A stretch of 64,000 bases of DNA, taken from contig JAMXDE010000004.1 in NCBI GenBank assembly GCA_026770025.1, positions 1,178,001 to 1,242,000 on the forward strand. The letters run 5' to 3'. This document shows, piece after piece, positions 22,436 to 33,824 of this stretch. The notes under the pieces were generated by a model, which was not told the origin of the DNA, made no database searches, and saw only the letters and a list, made by a program, of their open reading frames with translations. How positions within the stretch are numbered: the stretch's first letter is position 1; each line of letters begins with the position of its first letter. A program made the position numbers and the translations under genes. Source of the DNA: Craspedostauros australis (lineage: Eukaryota > Bacillariophyta > Bacillariophyceae > Mastogloiales > Achnanthaceae).

Positions 22436-22872
22436 CCAGTGGGGCTCAACGGTGGCTGCTAATGTTGCATGTTTGCAGGTGGATTGGGTCTTCAAACTTG
22501 TCACTTCTGTTCGACTTTGTTTCACCAAAGACCAAGGCATCATCGTGTGGGCGCAAATCAGAAACCTGCATCATGAACTCCAATCTGATCATTTTGGCAA
22601 AGTATCACGCTGTAGAATCCACCTAATTGTGTCGACATGACCCTGTTGGAGATGATGGATGAAAATGCACAAGACAAAACAGCCCTTCTGCTCCAATGCG
22701 TGTATTCTCAGCATAGAAGTCTATGATAGAGACCTCTTTTCAGGTGTTAGCTTGTTCCATATCCCTAACAGTTTGCTACAGAATAGGAGAAACTTTGTGC
22801 CTTTCTTGCTGGCTGGGTTCGCGCATATTTCGCTAATTATGCCATCACCGAGACGAACGCCACAACAACATC
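22436..22872. other. Non-coding stretch, nothing recognised
   Basis: About 440 bases after the repeat without coding bias or recognisable motifs. Confidence 0.4.
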
Positions 22873-23034
22873 TCACGAGTGGCAAAGCTTTAAACCGCTC
22901 AGCCCCATTCTAGTTTTGCAAATCTCCAGCGAAGACCGGCCATAGTTTGGACGGACACGGGTATGACCGGACGACGCGGTTGGTGCGACTGCGACAACGA
23001 GGATCAGGAGTGCTAGTGCCGATGTACACTGCAT
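22873..23034 (-). CDS. Possible small secreted protein or signal-peptide exon
   Basis: A 53-residue frame begins with a good signal peptide (MQCTSALALLILVVAVAPTA, then SSGHTR). The remaining 30 residues are basic and include YGRSSLEICKTR. It could be a short secreted peptide or the first exon of a larger gene whose other exons I could not find. An in-frame upstream ATG at 23073 would add 13 residues before the hydrophobic core. Hypothetical. Confidence 0.3.
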   Translation of the reverse strand: MQCTSALALLILVVAVAPTASSGHTRVRPNYGRSSLEICKTRMGLSGLKLCHS

Positions 23035-23547
23035 AGAGGGGAGAGAAGATGAGAGTGGAGTGGAGTACTCCACAGCATTCCTATGTCTTAAATCAGGTGC
23101 CGTTGTTTGCAGGTGTGATGCTTACGAGCACGAGCTACTCTGTCAATCAACTCAATCATCCTCTCATCCAATTGAGAGGGGCACAGTGTCGTTATCTTCC
23201 TCTTCCTCATCTTCGATCAACCGGATGAATAGACTGGATGATGAACAGGCTGATGATGTCCCAATTTCTGCACCGCTCAAGGAGTGTCCCTGTGTGGATC
23301 GTTGATGTGGTTCGTACCAGTCGAATCGAGATAATTGGTCGCGCCAGTCAAATTCGGAAAAGTGTCCGTTTTGATTGGTCGATGGAGTCGAAATGCTGAT
23401 CGTTCCACAACAGGCGATCTGGAGGAGGAAACAGCAACGCCAACAACCATTGAACACGCAACACACAACACAACGAACAGCGACAAACCAACAACACGGA
23501 GGCAAGGCGCAGTGGCTGTTTTGCCTCTCCGCAGGACAACAACAAAG

Positions 23548-24087
23548 ATGCACAGGAACATCCACAACAGGACAACCACAGCGCCCACCTCAAAACCAAG
23601 CATCGCCTGTCGTCATCACCATGTTGGCCTCTACTGCACGATCGTAAGTCTTCGAAAGGCCACCGTCCCATGCAACAATCCCTCGGAATGTCAGGGAAAG
23701 GAGAGAGGCTTCTGTCCTTCCTGTCTTCGTGCATTTCACGGCGAATGTCTCGTGATAACGCCACGGACAGCATCCAACGAGCGCCAGGTTGATGCCGTCA
23801 GCTCGGCCCTCCTTTGTTCGGATTGTTGGCTTCGGCAGTTCACGCAACGCGTAAAACAGCGTTCGGTTTGTCCACATTTTCGTTGGTCAAACGAGTCGCC
23901 CACACTGTTTTCACGCAACAACAGTAACAACCCAAGCACAACCGGAAAGAGCTCCAACAAGACCTCCGCAATCGCAGCAACAAGCTGTTGGTGTTGCTTC
24001 TGGTGTTGGGAGATTGCATCTATAATGTTCTGTATTGCGCTGTCCCGCACCAATGCCCTAACATCTCCCCAACTTCACTTGGACTAA
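23548..24087 (+). CDS. PHD-type zinc-finger protein, gene structure uncertain
   Basis: The frame carries eight zinc ligands in the C4HC3 order of a PHD finger: PCNNPSEC, GFCPSCLRAFHGEC, then LLCSDCW. Downstream it is Ser/Asn/Thr-rich, then a short Cys/Trp-rich stretch before the stop. The upstream frame is open further but has no ATG before 23548, and a GTAAGT at 23643 could be a donor, so the true exon borders are unknown. PHD fingers usually read histone H3 tails. A competing minus-strand ORF exists, but it lacks any motif. Confidence 0.4.
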   Translation: MHRNIHNRTTTAPTSKPSIACRHHHVGLYCTIVSLRKATVPCNNPSECQGKERGFCPSCLRAFHGECLVITPRTASNERQVDAVSSALLCSDCWLRQFTQRVKQRSVCPHFRWSNESPTLFSRNNSNNPSTTGKSSNKTSAIAATSCWCCFWCWEIASIMFCIALSRTNALTSPQLHLD

Positions 24088-24169
24088 CAACCATCATGCT
24101 CCTCTGCACACTCGCATGAACGCTGCTCATCGAAATGTGACGTAACGCGATACGGCTCCATGCAATGTG

Positions 24170-24727
24170 ATGCAATGCGACGAATTGCGGCACGGCAGCG
24201 TCACACGAATTGCGAGCCGCCGCCTGAAGGGTTCTTCGGTGCGATTGCTCTCCTCGTCCAAGAAGGATGAAGAGGACAAAGGTTCCACCGACTGGCTCTC
24301 CAAGCCAACCCTGCCATTTGGAATCGGCAAGTTCCTCGGAGAGGAGCCAGACAACCTGATCCCAACCGACAGAGACCGCACCACAAAGCCACACCACATC
24401 CCTGACTTCGTGCCAGAGGATGTCAAGAAGGACATGAAGGAGCTCGGTTTGGAGGGCATCGAAGAGCTCGACGAGCTCGAGGCCAAGAACACGGAGGGAT
24501 ACAACGATTTGGGTTTGGTGCCACCGGAGGGATCTGGCACATTCAGCTCCCCAATCCTCATTCCATCGCGAAAAGCATCCCGCGTGGTCGGATACCAGGA
24601 CCCTGAGTCCCACGCCATGTTTTGGTTCACCATCCACAACGATGATAACACCTACTACATCAAGGATCTTGGACTCTTCTTCAAGGTCCTCAGCATCCCA
24701 CCAGAGGAAACCGCCGCCGCCCACTAA
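24170..24727 (+). CDS. Cytochrome c oxidase subunit Vb (COX5B)-like protein lacking zinc ligands
   Basis: 185 residues. A basic, Ser/Leu-rich N-terminus (RIASRRLKGSSVRLLSSS) looks like a mitochondrial presequence. The C-terminal part follows the COX5B pattern: GTFSSPILIPS, then RVVGYQDPE, then AMFWFTIHNDD, then a short loop and FFKVLSIP. In the usual family the loops carry four zinc-binding Cys (GCxC... and CPNCG); here they are replaced (GYQD, DLGLFF). The expected place is complex IV of the inner mitochondrial membrane. The ATG at 24170 gives a presequence of suitable length; an upstream ATG at 24119 is closed by a stop unless spliced. The call rests on the pattern of conserved non-Cys positions. 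Confidence 0.6.
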   Translation: MQCDELRHGSVTRIASRRLKGSSVRLLSSSKKDEEDKGSTDWLSKPTLPFGIGKFLGEEPDNLIPTDRDRTTKPHHIPDFVPEDVKKDMKELGLEGIEELDELEAKNTEGYNDLGLVPPEGSGTFSSPILIPSRKASRVVGYQDPESHAMFWFTIHNDDNTYYIKDLGLFFKVLSIPPEETAAAH

Positions 24728-25185
24728 GCGAGCGATCGAGTGATCGACAAACAGCAAGGGTGCTAGCGTACCTCTTCGGATGATCGAACGGCGAAGCACC
24801 AGAAACGACGGCCGCAGTCGCAGTATCAACTCGGGCTGCGTAGAATACTATTGTAACGCTCCTAGCACGTTGTATTACTGTCGAGGTACTGGTGCGGAAA
24901 TGCTATCGATTTCGTGAAGTTACGGCGGAGGCGCAGGTGCAGGCGAAAGCTAAGCCATACGCACAGTGATGACAAATGGCAGCGTGATCAAACTGCGATG
25001 GATGAGACAGGAACAAAGGTGAATGTATCATGTCGTTTCAAAAGGGGGGACTCTGCGACTACACTTCTCGACATGAACACATGTTCGATCGTATGCAAAG
25101 TAAGTAGAGAGTACCCATTTCCAAATTTACCAAAATTCTCTGCATTGGTAGAATAGTATGGCATACCGCACTCGGCGCATCCCGA
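24728..25185. other. Convergent intergenic stretch
   Basis: About 460 bases between two converging genes, presumably two 3' untranslated regions. Nothing else recognised. Confidence 0.5.
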
Positions 25186-26982
25186 TCACAGTGCAATGTT
25201 TAGCGTTTGCTTCTTTCGTCGCAGGATCGTGGTTTGTGCCTCCTCCTTCTCTTCGGCTTCCTGACGCTCTTCTTCCGACATCCATTTCGTGCTTCCTTGG
25301 AAATCCGCTTGATCGTCGAACACCTGCGTCCGTTGGGCAAATTCCTATGATTGCGGCAGATGCGATTGCAGTGGGAGAATAGGATTATGGATAGAAGAGG
25401 CACGGTTACATACGACCATGATGGCACAGTAGGAAAGTATTAGTGCTACAAGCAGTATGGCATGGCAGACACTCTCGTCCCAACGCGACGTATGCGCGCA
25501 TCATCTTTCACCCATGCTGCAAGAACAGTCCGCCATAACACGAGGAAGAACAAGAACGAACGCGTGAGAAACACATGATCCAACTTACCCGATCGAAGCG
25601 CAATAGTCGGTTCTTTTGGAGGTAGGCTTCGTCTGAAATATTGTCGCTGTAAATGCGATAAAACGCCATAGAGTGATAGAGTGGAATGAATGCAAAAAGG
25701 AAGTTGAAGAAGAAGAAATAGAATGAAACGGACCGAAACGGAACGTCGTGAAAGGGCAATGCAAGTGAGACAGTGGGCATGAAAGTGTATGCCTGTGCTG
25801 TATTGCGAGGTGTTGTTCTTTGCTGTGTAATGCCAGTCTTTCCACCTTGAGTCGTCTCGTCCATGCATCCTGATACAAATGCAAACGCGATGGCAACCGC
25901 TGCGTTTCCTCTCGCTCGATGCACGCGTACGATGCACCAAGTGCCTTCATTTGGCAGCAGAGCACGTACTTCTTGCCCGATATTCCATCGTCCAGTTGGA
26001 AACCGCAGTATGCACAGTAGGTACGCCCCTCCTTCTCACATGATATGCGTCCACAGTACAAGCAATTCGTCAAAGCCTTGTGCTGCGTGCCGAAGCATCC
26101 GCAAATGATATCGGGCTTGCCGCGTGTGGGATGAAACTTTTGGATTGGCTCTGCGGGCTTTGCGACCGCCGCTGCGGGTGGTGAAGGGTCGGACTTGGTC
26201 TCTTCTGTCGTCGTGAGTGCTGCTGATGTCGATGTTGGTGCTGGTGCTGCCTGTGGTGGCGGCGGCTTGGCCTGTTTCTTCGGTGGTGGGACTCTGGACT
26301 TTTGCTGCTTCTGCTGCTTTGGTTGGTTGCCATTTTTATTCTTTCGCGCCTGTAATCGTGCCGCCTGCTTGGATTGCGGCTTCTTCGTCGCAGCCTTTGC
26401 CGTTGTTGCCGACGTTGATGCTCTTGTTGCTGAAGCAGGTTTGGCGGTGGTTGCTGTCGCTGCTGAACCTGCAGCAGTCATCTTCACTGCTGGGTATGTC
26501 AACGGAAGTCCTTTCTGGAAGCGATGGACATTGTCCGAAAACGTAGCTATTTCCTTGGATTGGTCGCCAAGCAGCTGCGACAAGTACTCTGACAGATCCT
26601 GCGATCATCGAACGACCGAATTCATTCCGTGCACGAGTATGTATGGTAGAAGCGAAATTGAGGGAGAATGGATGAGGATACGACCAAGCCGAGAGGGCCG
26701 AAGCGAGTGAGAATATGTGTGCGAAGAAATGAGGGGCCATGAACATGCAGCGGCGTGCAGCAACAATGTGCAACAATGTGCGGCACTCCTCCACACGCAC
26801 ACATCTGTGCGCACAGGATCACACAGACACAAATTTCTGAGGTGCTGTCGGCGATCATCCTCGTCACGAACCTCTTTGCTGTCGATCGTGATGAGATGCT
26901 CCAAGACGTCGGATGCACCATCTTCAAACCCCAGAAGCCCAGCGAGCTTCGATGTCAGCGTGATCTTGTCTTGTTCACGCAT
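25186..26982 (-). CDS. TRIP4: Activating signal cointegrator 1 (ASC-1/TRIP4)-like zinc-finger protein
   Basis: Four exons, 26982..26872, 26598..25938, 25632..25589 and 25344..25186, give 324 residues. The first two join to form the TRIP4 N-terminal helical region (HLITIDSKE-DLSEYLSQLLG). A long Ala/Pro/Lys-rich linker follows, then the C2HC5 zinc finger (GKPDIICGCFGTQHKALTN, CLYCGRISCEKEG, CAYCG). Exons 3 and 4 restore the family's next block, LQKNRLLRFDR-EFAQRTQVFDDQADF. Donors are AAGAG|GTTCGT, CTTG|GTGCAT and CGG|GTAAGT. Human ASC-1 is larger and ends in an ASCH domain, absent here as in many shorter homologues. In animals the protein belongs to a complex acting in transcription, alkylation repair and ribosome-collision clearance. 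Exon 2's donor is the least certain border. Confidence 0.82.
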
Positions 26983-27999
26983 GATGTTGCTGTGATGCGT
27001 TCGTGTGGTGCCTGCTGTTATCGTTGCTGCGCTCTTTGATCAGCAGGTACTATTATATGGTATGATTGTATGTGTATGATCTCTGTATGGTGCGAGTATG
27101 TTCGGAGCGGGTGCACCCGTATGGTATTGTTCGCAGAGTACGATCTGCTTGTGCTTGTGCTCATGTCATGTGCGTTTCTCGCAGAAGGGTGATTGCCATC
27201 ACCATTCCACACCATTCCAGTTTTGCGGAGGCATGCGTTCCAAACGTGCAACTTATGACTCCTTTGATTACATATCCACAATCAAACGTGCAAGCCAACA
27301 CTGTCGCGAAAGTTCGGAATGTGTGTTTATCTAGTTTAAGTACACTAGACTTTCCCTCACGATCAAAGCAGTCGTTTTTTGGCCGACAAAAGGTATCTTT
27401 TGTTCCGTCGACGAAACGAAACAAAAACGCGTGAAGGTTCAACGGCAACAAGACCAACGAGAGCGAGTTTTGGCGGTTGCACAAGACTTGTTGACGGCAG
27501 CACAAGTCTGCACTCCCAATCTTCCCGTCCACGCCGACGATGAATCCGCCATCATCAATCCCACGAATAGGCGTGGTATGGTACATCACCTCGAACGATC
27601 AAGGCCAGCATGTGTGTACTGGGGAATCGTACGAGAACATGCATGTCGTCCGCCTACCACATGCACGGTGTGAACGGTACAGATGCGAGAGAGAAAGAGA
27701 GGGTTCAAGTTGTGGTTAGCCAAGTTGTGGTCAGGCAAAGACATCATACTATGTACATGCATACTCGTGTGGTCGGTACTTCCATGACGACAGTGCTCGC
27801 ACTCTGACACAACTACGGGAAGTCTCACAGAGCTCCCCACAGTATCACAAGCCGTTGTCTCTCATCGCATTTCGACACATTCAACGAAAAGGTATCAGCA
27901 TTGCGACACAATCGCAACGGTAACATCGACATCAAAGAGGGTCATCGAAGAATCACACCAACATCAACACTCACAGAACCAACAGAACGGACTTCCAAC
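26983..27999. other. Divergent intergenic stretch with ambiguous coding-like segments
   Basis: Between 27160 and 27590 both strands have protein-like ORFs: plus strand around 27431-27580 (RERVLAVAQDLLTAAQ) and minus strand 27589..27161. I could not choose between them and no domain is visible. The rest is the upstream region of the M6 protease, with a possible 5' untranslated region from about 27850. Confidence 0.35.
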
Positions 28000-30900
28000 A
28001 TGCATTCCCGTGCAATCGTAACGCGTAGCCTTGCCGCTCTTATTGCAGGAGCTGCGATGCGCAGCGTTCATGCGACACAGCCTATCCCATCCGATACCAC
28101 TGACACAGTCAGCCAGCATCATCACCCCGCTACGGGCACGCAGGTCAACATGAATGCCCCATACGGCTACCGAGCGCAGTGGATCGATCAAGAATTCTGC
28201 GCCACAATTGATGAACAGGCATGCCAACAAATCGACGAAGCCTACGGGGTCGAAGTCCAGAAGAAGCAGAAGATCATCCGAGACATCAACGAGCAACGGA
28301 GACGTCAGAGGAGGACGCAGGTAGATGGAGAAGCTGCGACAAACGACGACGAGCAACGCAATTTGCAACTCCTCACGCCGGTGGGGTCGTTCAAGGTGCT
28401 GGTGCTGCTCATGCGATGGTCCGATCATGCATCCGTGGAAACTGTTCAGCGCCAGGACTACGACCGCATGTTCAACGCCGAACCGGACGATATCGGATCC
28501 AGAGTGATCCCAACGGGATCTGTGCGCCGCTACTTTGAGACCAGCTCGTACGGCAAGCTGACATTCGAGGCGGAGGTCATTGATTGGCAGACGACGGATA
28601 ATACGGAAGCGTTCTACGCAGGCCCCAACCGCGGTCTCAACCCCAACCTCCAGCAGTCGATGGTGCCAATACTTGAGAATATTGAAAGCAACGGATTTGA
28701 TTTCAACACCGTCGATGGCGATGGTGACGGCATCATCGACCTCATAGTCGTGCTGCATTCCGGGTATGCCTCGGAAGAAGGTGGCACGGACTGCCGATTC
28801 GGCACCGTTCCAGACGACCGCATCCAATCTCACTCCACCGCAGCGACGGAGACCACTCTGACGTGGCGTTCTTTGAGCGGCCTGCGGGTTGGACAGTACG
28901 CCTTCGCCTCGGCGTTCCGTCTCAGATGCGACGCCAATATTGCTCGCCTGGGAGTTCCAACGCACGAGATGTTCCACAACTTCGGTCTCCTCGATTTGTA
29001 CGATAACGACGTCTCGCCGGACTTGCAAACGTCCGGCAACATTGGAGGTATTGATCGATTTGGTCTCATGGCCAACACTGCAGGACAGAGGAACAATAAG
29101 TCCAGGCCTGGCCATCTCAGCGCATGGTCGAAGGAACGGCTGGGTTTTGTGGAGCCTACTATGATAACGACCGACGGAACCTATACCGCGAGGCCCGTGG
29201 AGCTGCAGCCGGATATCTTCCGCGTCGATCTGTCAGACTCGGAGTATCTGCTGATTGAGAATCGGCAACCAATCCCAGATGACTTCGATGAGTTCTTTTT
29301 CGGTGAAGGAGGTACGTACCGAAATGCTTGATCTGAGAGGATGAATGAACTTGGAGAACATGACAAGGTATCACTGCTCCACTCATACGATGTTGATGAT
29401 CACTCCACGTTTCCACCAACACTTGAGTGTACAATCATGGACTCACGTAGGAATTACGTGAACTCGTCACAACTCCTTGCAAATGCACTCGTCCCATACG
29501 AATGCCCGCTCACATCAAACTTGCTCTGCTCTATTTGTTTCGTGACATCTTCAACTTCACTCTTTTGAATTGTTTTGGCGCCATCCAGGAATCGTCATCT
29601 ACAAGATCGACAAAGCAATGTAAGTGTGTGCCTATGTATGTGACGGAGTGTCTGTGGGGAATATTCGCCATACATTGAAATGAATGAGCGGCACAATGCA
29701 TGCTGATGCTGGTGCTGATACTCGCCTTTGGCAGATCGATGTACATAGTCCAATACAACCTGAAAATGCGCTGTGTTGCATCCTGTCCAAACCCATCCAT
29801 GACCATTCCTCACAACAAATGTTGTTTCAACCCATCCACAACATTGTCTGCAATACGGTGGAATGCTACCATCTGGGGTTGCGCACACCGAACGGTACCC
29901 ATCTATCCAACCTTGCAGAACGGAGCCGAGGAGAGGGGGATTCAGAGGCAACAGAGACCGCGGATTTCCCGCGCAAGGAGGTACGCTGAATCATACGGGT
30001 GCTCCACCGTCGCATTGCAAGCGTTGCAAAATGATATCTTGAACCATGCTGGCACGCAAAGATGCCATTCACCCGCCGGAGTGTGAAGACGAAGCATCTC
30101 GTCAAGCATGAATTATGGTTGAAGTATAAGAACGGCGTTCTCCGCGTTCGGAATTGTGCGGTCGTGCCAATGTATTCGCACTCTCCGAGTATGGACGATT
30201 CTTACCCATGTACTCCCATTGCCGGCCACATTCCTGCAATTTGCAACACAACTATTTTCTCACAATGATCTCCCCACTGTTCCTGACACCACCTGACCAC
30301 GAACTCGCTCTTTCCATCTCCACGACCAAACCATACGCGCCTTACTCTTTCTATACAACGCACTCGCAGATTGGCCCAGCTCCTTCAACCATTATGGAGT
30401 CGCGGTGTTGCAAGCAGACTCGATTGGTACCCCAGGCGGCAGAATGGGGTACCAGCTCGAGCAGTACACAAGCGGCGGCGGAGACGAGGACCTATGGATC
30501 TCGGATACTCAATCTCTGGGACCTGGCACCGCAGAGGACTTGGCATCCGCCGATATATTCCCCAACACCGACCTTTACAGCAGTGCAACCGGGCTCGGGG
30601 TGAGCGGAGTGACGGTCAACAACTTCCGACGAATGCCGGGCCAAAGCGAAGGCCCGTACACATACATGTTTGATGTTGTTGGTCTTCTTGCTGGTGAAAC
30701 CCCAAACCCAAGCGCGTCGCCGTCGGCCTCGCCGACAACCGAACAACCAAGCGCAGTACCGTCGGCTGCCCCAAGCCAAGTTCCATCTGCAGTTGTAGCG
30801 TCAGAGATTCCAAGCCAAACCCCGACTGCAGATGCAGCATCAGAGAGTCCAAGCCAAACCCCAACTGCCGTCGAACCTTCGGATGTTCCTAGTCAGGTGC

Positions 30901-31847
30901 CCACCGCGGCTTCGGTGATAACGGAGTCACCTTCGCTTTCTCCTTCTCAGGTTCCCACGACAGGTGGTGCAGAAGTGTCGGCAAGCCCATCCGTTCCACC
31001 AAGCTCCTCACCATCGCAGGTTCCAACGGAAGTGTCAGTTGCGACATCAGCGAGTCCATCGATTGTCCCCACCGCAGCGACTGACGCAGCGTCCAGCACT
31101 CCCTCTGCGCAGGCCGCAAGCGCTGTGCCTTCGTCGTCTCCATCCAGCACACCATCGGACAAGCCAACCCTGAATATGATGACTATGGAAAGTCCGAGTG
31201 CTGTGCCAAGTGCAGCGCCAACCACGTCATCCGTCCCGACGATCGCCGCGACAAGCGCCGCACCATCGCAGGCTCCTACGACTGCCGCACCTTCCGTCTC
31301 ACCATCGATGGTGCCGACCCAGCCTCCCACCACCTCGATGCCGACCCGATCGCCGTCACAGATCCCGAGCTCTAGCCCATCCACCATAATCCCAACCATC
31401 TCGCCGTCTCGACTTCCAAGTCAAACCCCGACCATATTCGTTCCCTCCGTGTCACCGTCGTCTCTGCCGACTGCTCCCGTGCCACAGCCGACCCGTTCGC
31501 CCGGCCTGAAGCCGTCGAGCGCTGGAGGCGAGACTGTTATCAAGGATATCGGTCCCATCTTCCCAACATCACCATCGTCATCGCCAGCAGCAAAACGCGA
31601 CGCTTTGCCTTCTGGCTTTATCTTTCAACCACGGCGGCAAACACCACCCTCGAATGGCAGAAACCTGGGGGAGAATGGCAACGAGAGTGCCGGCTTTCCT
31701 GTCGCCGCTACAGATCCGACGACGGCGGCGACGAATAGTTCCAGCAGAAGGCGTGGATCACGATCCAGAGGTTCGTCCAGACGGCTGCAGCAGTCGCAAC
31801 GCAGCGTCAAGTTCCCCACTCACGCTGAGACCACACCAGAGAAATGA
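28000..31847 (+). CDS. Secreted M6-family metalloprotease with Pro/Ser/Thr-rich tail
   Basis: Four exons, 28000..29311, 29589..29619, 29946..29980 and 30370..31847, give 951 residues. A signal peptide (about 1-25) is followed by a propeptide-like region with basic Arg runs, then the catalytic domain with the zinc motif HEMFHNFGLLD (His322, Glu323, His326, Asp332; HExxHxxGxxD). The splices rebuild the conserved C-terminal part of the domain in frame: EGGIVIYKIDKA-, -RGFPAQGDWPSSFNHYGVAV and LQAD. From about residue 570 come some 25 Pro/Ser/Thr units of the type 'SQ(V/T)PTA..S..PS', then a basic tail. The tail suggests a cell-wall or extracellular-matrix location, probably O-glycosylated. M6 proteases (immune inhibitor A family) degrade extracellular proteins. 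Exon 3's acceptor was picked to fit family spacing; alternatives lie within 30 bases upstream. Confidence 0.85.
30700..31500 (+). repeat. Coding Pro/Ser/Thr tandem repeat
   Basis: Degenerate units of 9 to 12 codons in the last exon of the M6 protease, with recurring PSQVPT, PSQTPT and PSAVPSAAP cores. Such arrays are frequent in secreted diatom proteins. Confidence 0.8.
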
Positions 31848-32378
31848 AGTGTTGCAATGACGTACCAGCTGGACGTGTAGATCACCCAAGGTAACATGAT
31901 TGTCATACTCTGGCATAATGTATTGATAGGTACATATTGCATACACAAGCGTAACGTCTCGGAACATTGATCGACACGACGGTGATTGGATGGAACATGA
32001 ACTTGTTTTCTGTGAGTAGTCCATATCCGCTCTTTCCCTCTCTCTCTCTGTCTCTAGACATCGCATGAGCAGTCTAAGATAGGTGTTGTGGAATTTTCTC
32101 GAATTGAAGGAGATGTCCGTCTCCGTTTTTACCAAAGAGCTGATGTCGAAAACACAATACGAGGAGGAAAAGATCCCAACACATCTCTGTTCCACATCCA
32201 CAATTCCGAAGGAAGACTTGTGCATGTCCCACCTCTACTATACGTCCGCGCGAGTTGATCACATTCCCACACGAAAGCAGTGACGATGAGATCGAACATG
32301 CGCAGAGAGAGACAACCCTTCCATCGCATCGCGATACACCCCAATCCTCCGCAGACAGGCTTCGTTCGATCATGGGCA
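31848..32378. other. Intergenic, nothing recognised
   Basis: About 530 bases between tandem genes. A short CT-rich tract at about 32032-32055. Probably the 3' untranslated region of the protease and the promoter of the proteasome gene; a 5' exon of the latter may be hidden here. Confidence 0.4.
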
Positions 32379-33482
32379 ATGGTGGTGTGCTTGCTGGCAT
32401 CGTCCATCTGCCAGATCGCTGCACAAGAGCAGCAGGATCCAACGACAATGAACGGTGGCTCCATTCTTGCGATGGCCGGCAGGGAATGCGTGGCGGTGGC
32501 CGTGGATAGGCGGTTCGGCAGCGGTCCGCAGGTACATAGGCTATGTTGCTGCTGTGAACTTGCTCGTCAACAGCCTTGATTGCCATTCTCTCTCCTTCAT
32601 GATGAATCGCGAGTATTCGTCAACATCTTTGCATCTGCACTCAATCATGTGCCATCATTCTCATCGGTGGTCATTTCTTCATTTGTTCTGTTATCATCCA
32701 TTCTCTTCGGTTTTCGACGAGCCCAGATGGTGACGCTGGCTCCGCGCAAGGTGCTGACGCCGCATTCTCATCTGCTGGTTGGATTTACAGGTTTGGAAGG
32801 CGACGTCCAAACCCTGTATCAAGAATTGGATCTGCAGATACAATCCAAATTGGGTCGTTCCTTGGGTTTCGCGACACGTCGCGAGGATGAACAGGACAAG
32901 CTGGTAGACATTGATGAATCCAGAAGCAGTGATGGAATGCAACGGAGAGGATACGATGATTTGATTCTGGATGGAGGCAATGGACTGAATCCCCAACTCT
33001 CACAAAGTCCAATTGCGGGCCAGCAAGCCGCGACGGCAGGAATGGGTTCGCGATCGCAACGTGCCGCATCGATACATCGGAGTGTTTCGGCGAGAGCGAT
33101 GGCATCCTTGACGAGCCACGTCCTGTATAATCGCCGGAATTCACCGTACTACGTGGAACCGGTTGTGGCGGGTCTCATGCCGAGCGCATCAGAACGAAAA
33201 GCCGGAGCAGTGGTCCCATTCCTCTGCGGCATGGATCTCATCGGCGCCCAATCCAAATCGGACGCATTCGTCGTGTGCGGAACGGCGTCCGATTCATTGT
33301 ACGGAACCGCCGAGGCATTGTGGCGGCCAGGTTTGGAACCCATGGAATTGGCGCGCGTTTGCGGGATGGCATTTCAGTCGGCGCTGGAACGCGATTGCTT
33401 GAGCGGGTACGGCACGATCGTCTACCTGCTCATGAAGGATCAAGGCATACTGGAATTGGAAATCGCCAACAGAAACGACTAG
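32379..33482 (+). CDS. PSMB3: 20S proteasome subunit beta-3 with a large internal insertion
   Basis: Exon 1 ends at 32531 (CCGCAG|GTACAT) and exon 2 runs 32727..33482, phase 0. Conserved beta-3 blocks: NGGSILAMAGRECVAVAVDR, then MVTLAPRK, GFTGLEGDVQT, LYNRRNSPYYVEPVVAGL, PFLCGMDLIG, AFVVCGTASDSLYG and ALERDCLSGYGTIVYLL. As expected for beta-3 there is no catalytic N-terminal Thr. Between DVQTLYQELDLQ and the LYNRR helix there are about 111 residues where human beta-3 has about 40, i.e. an insertion of roughly 70, hydrophilic and Arg/Ser/Gln-rich. The start is uncertain: the ATG at 32448 gives MNGGS, while QDPTT before it resembles the yeast subunit's N-terminus (SDPSS), so I kept the next ATG upstream. 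The extra residues look signal-like, which is odd for a proteasome subunit, and a spliced 5' exon is possible. Confidence 0.85.
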
Positions 33483-33824
33483 AGAGTAAACTCAAGTACG
33501 AGCTACTACATAGACACTCGCGTGAATAAATCGGTGTTCATGCTCCAAAGCCGCCTGTTCGAATACACTATCGTGCTTGCGGCACATCATTCGTCAACGG
33601 AAATTGGAATTGAAATGAACATGGTGTAAATTACTGTTACGGCTTTGTTTTTGAAGTTGAATCTTCCGAATCGAAGTGCTTCCAAGCCCCGCGAGATGGT
33701 GAGCACTGATGCAAGGTGTCATGTAGATGGGTCAACCTTGCAACATCAATTGCCGCTGTCTTCGAGTGGGAGAAACATGATGCGGCTTTCGAGTGTGTTT
33801 ATCTTCTCTGTCCCCCAAAAGCGC

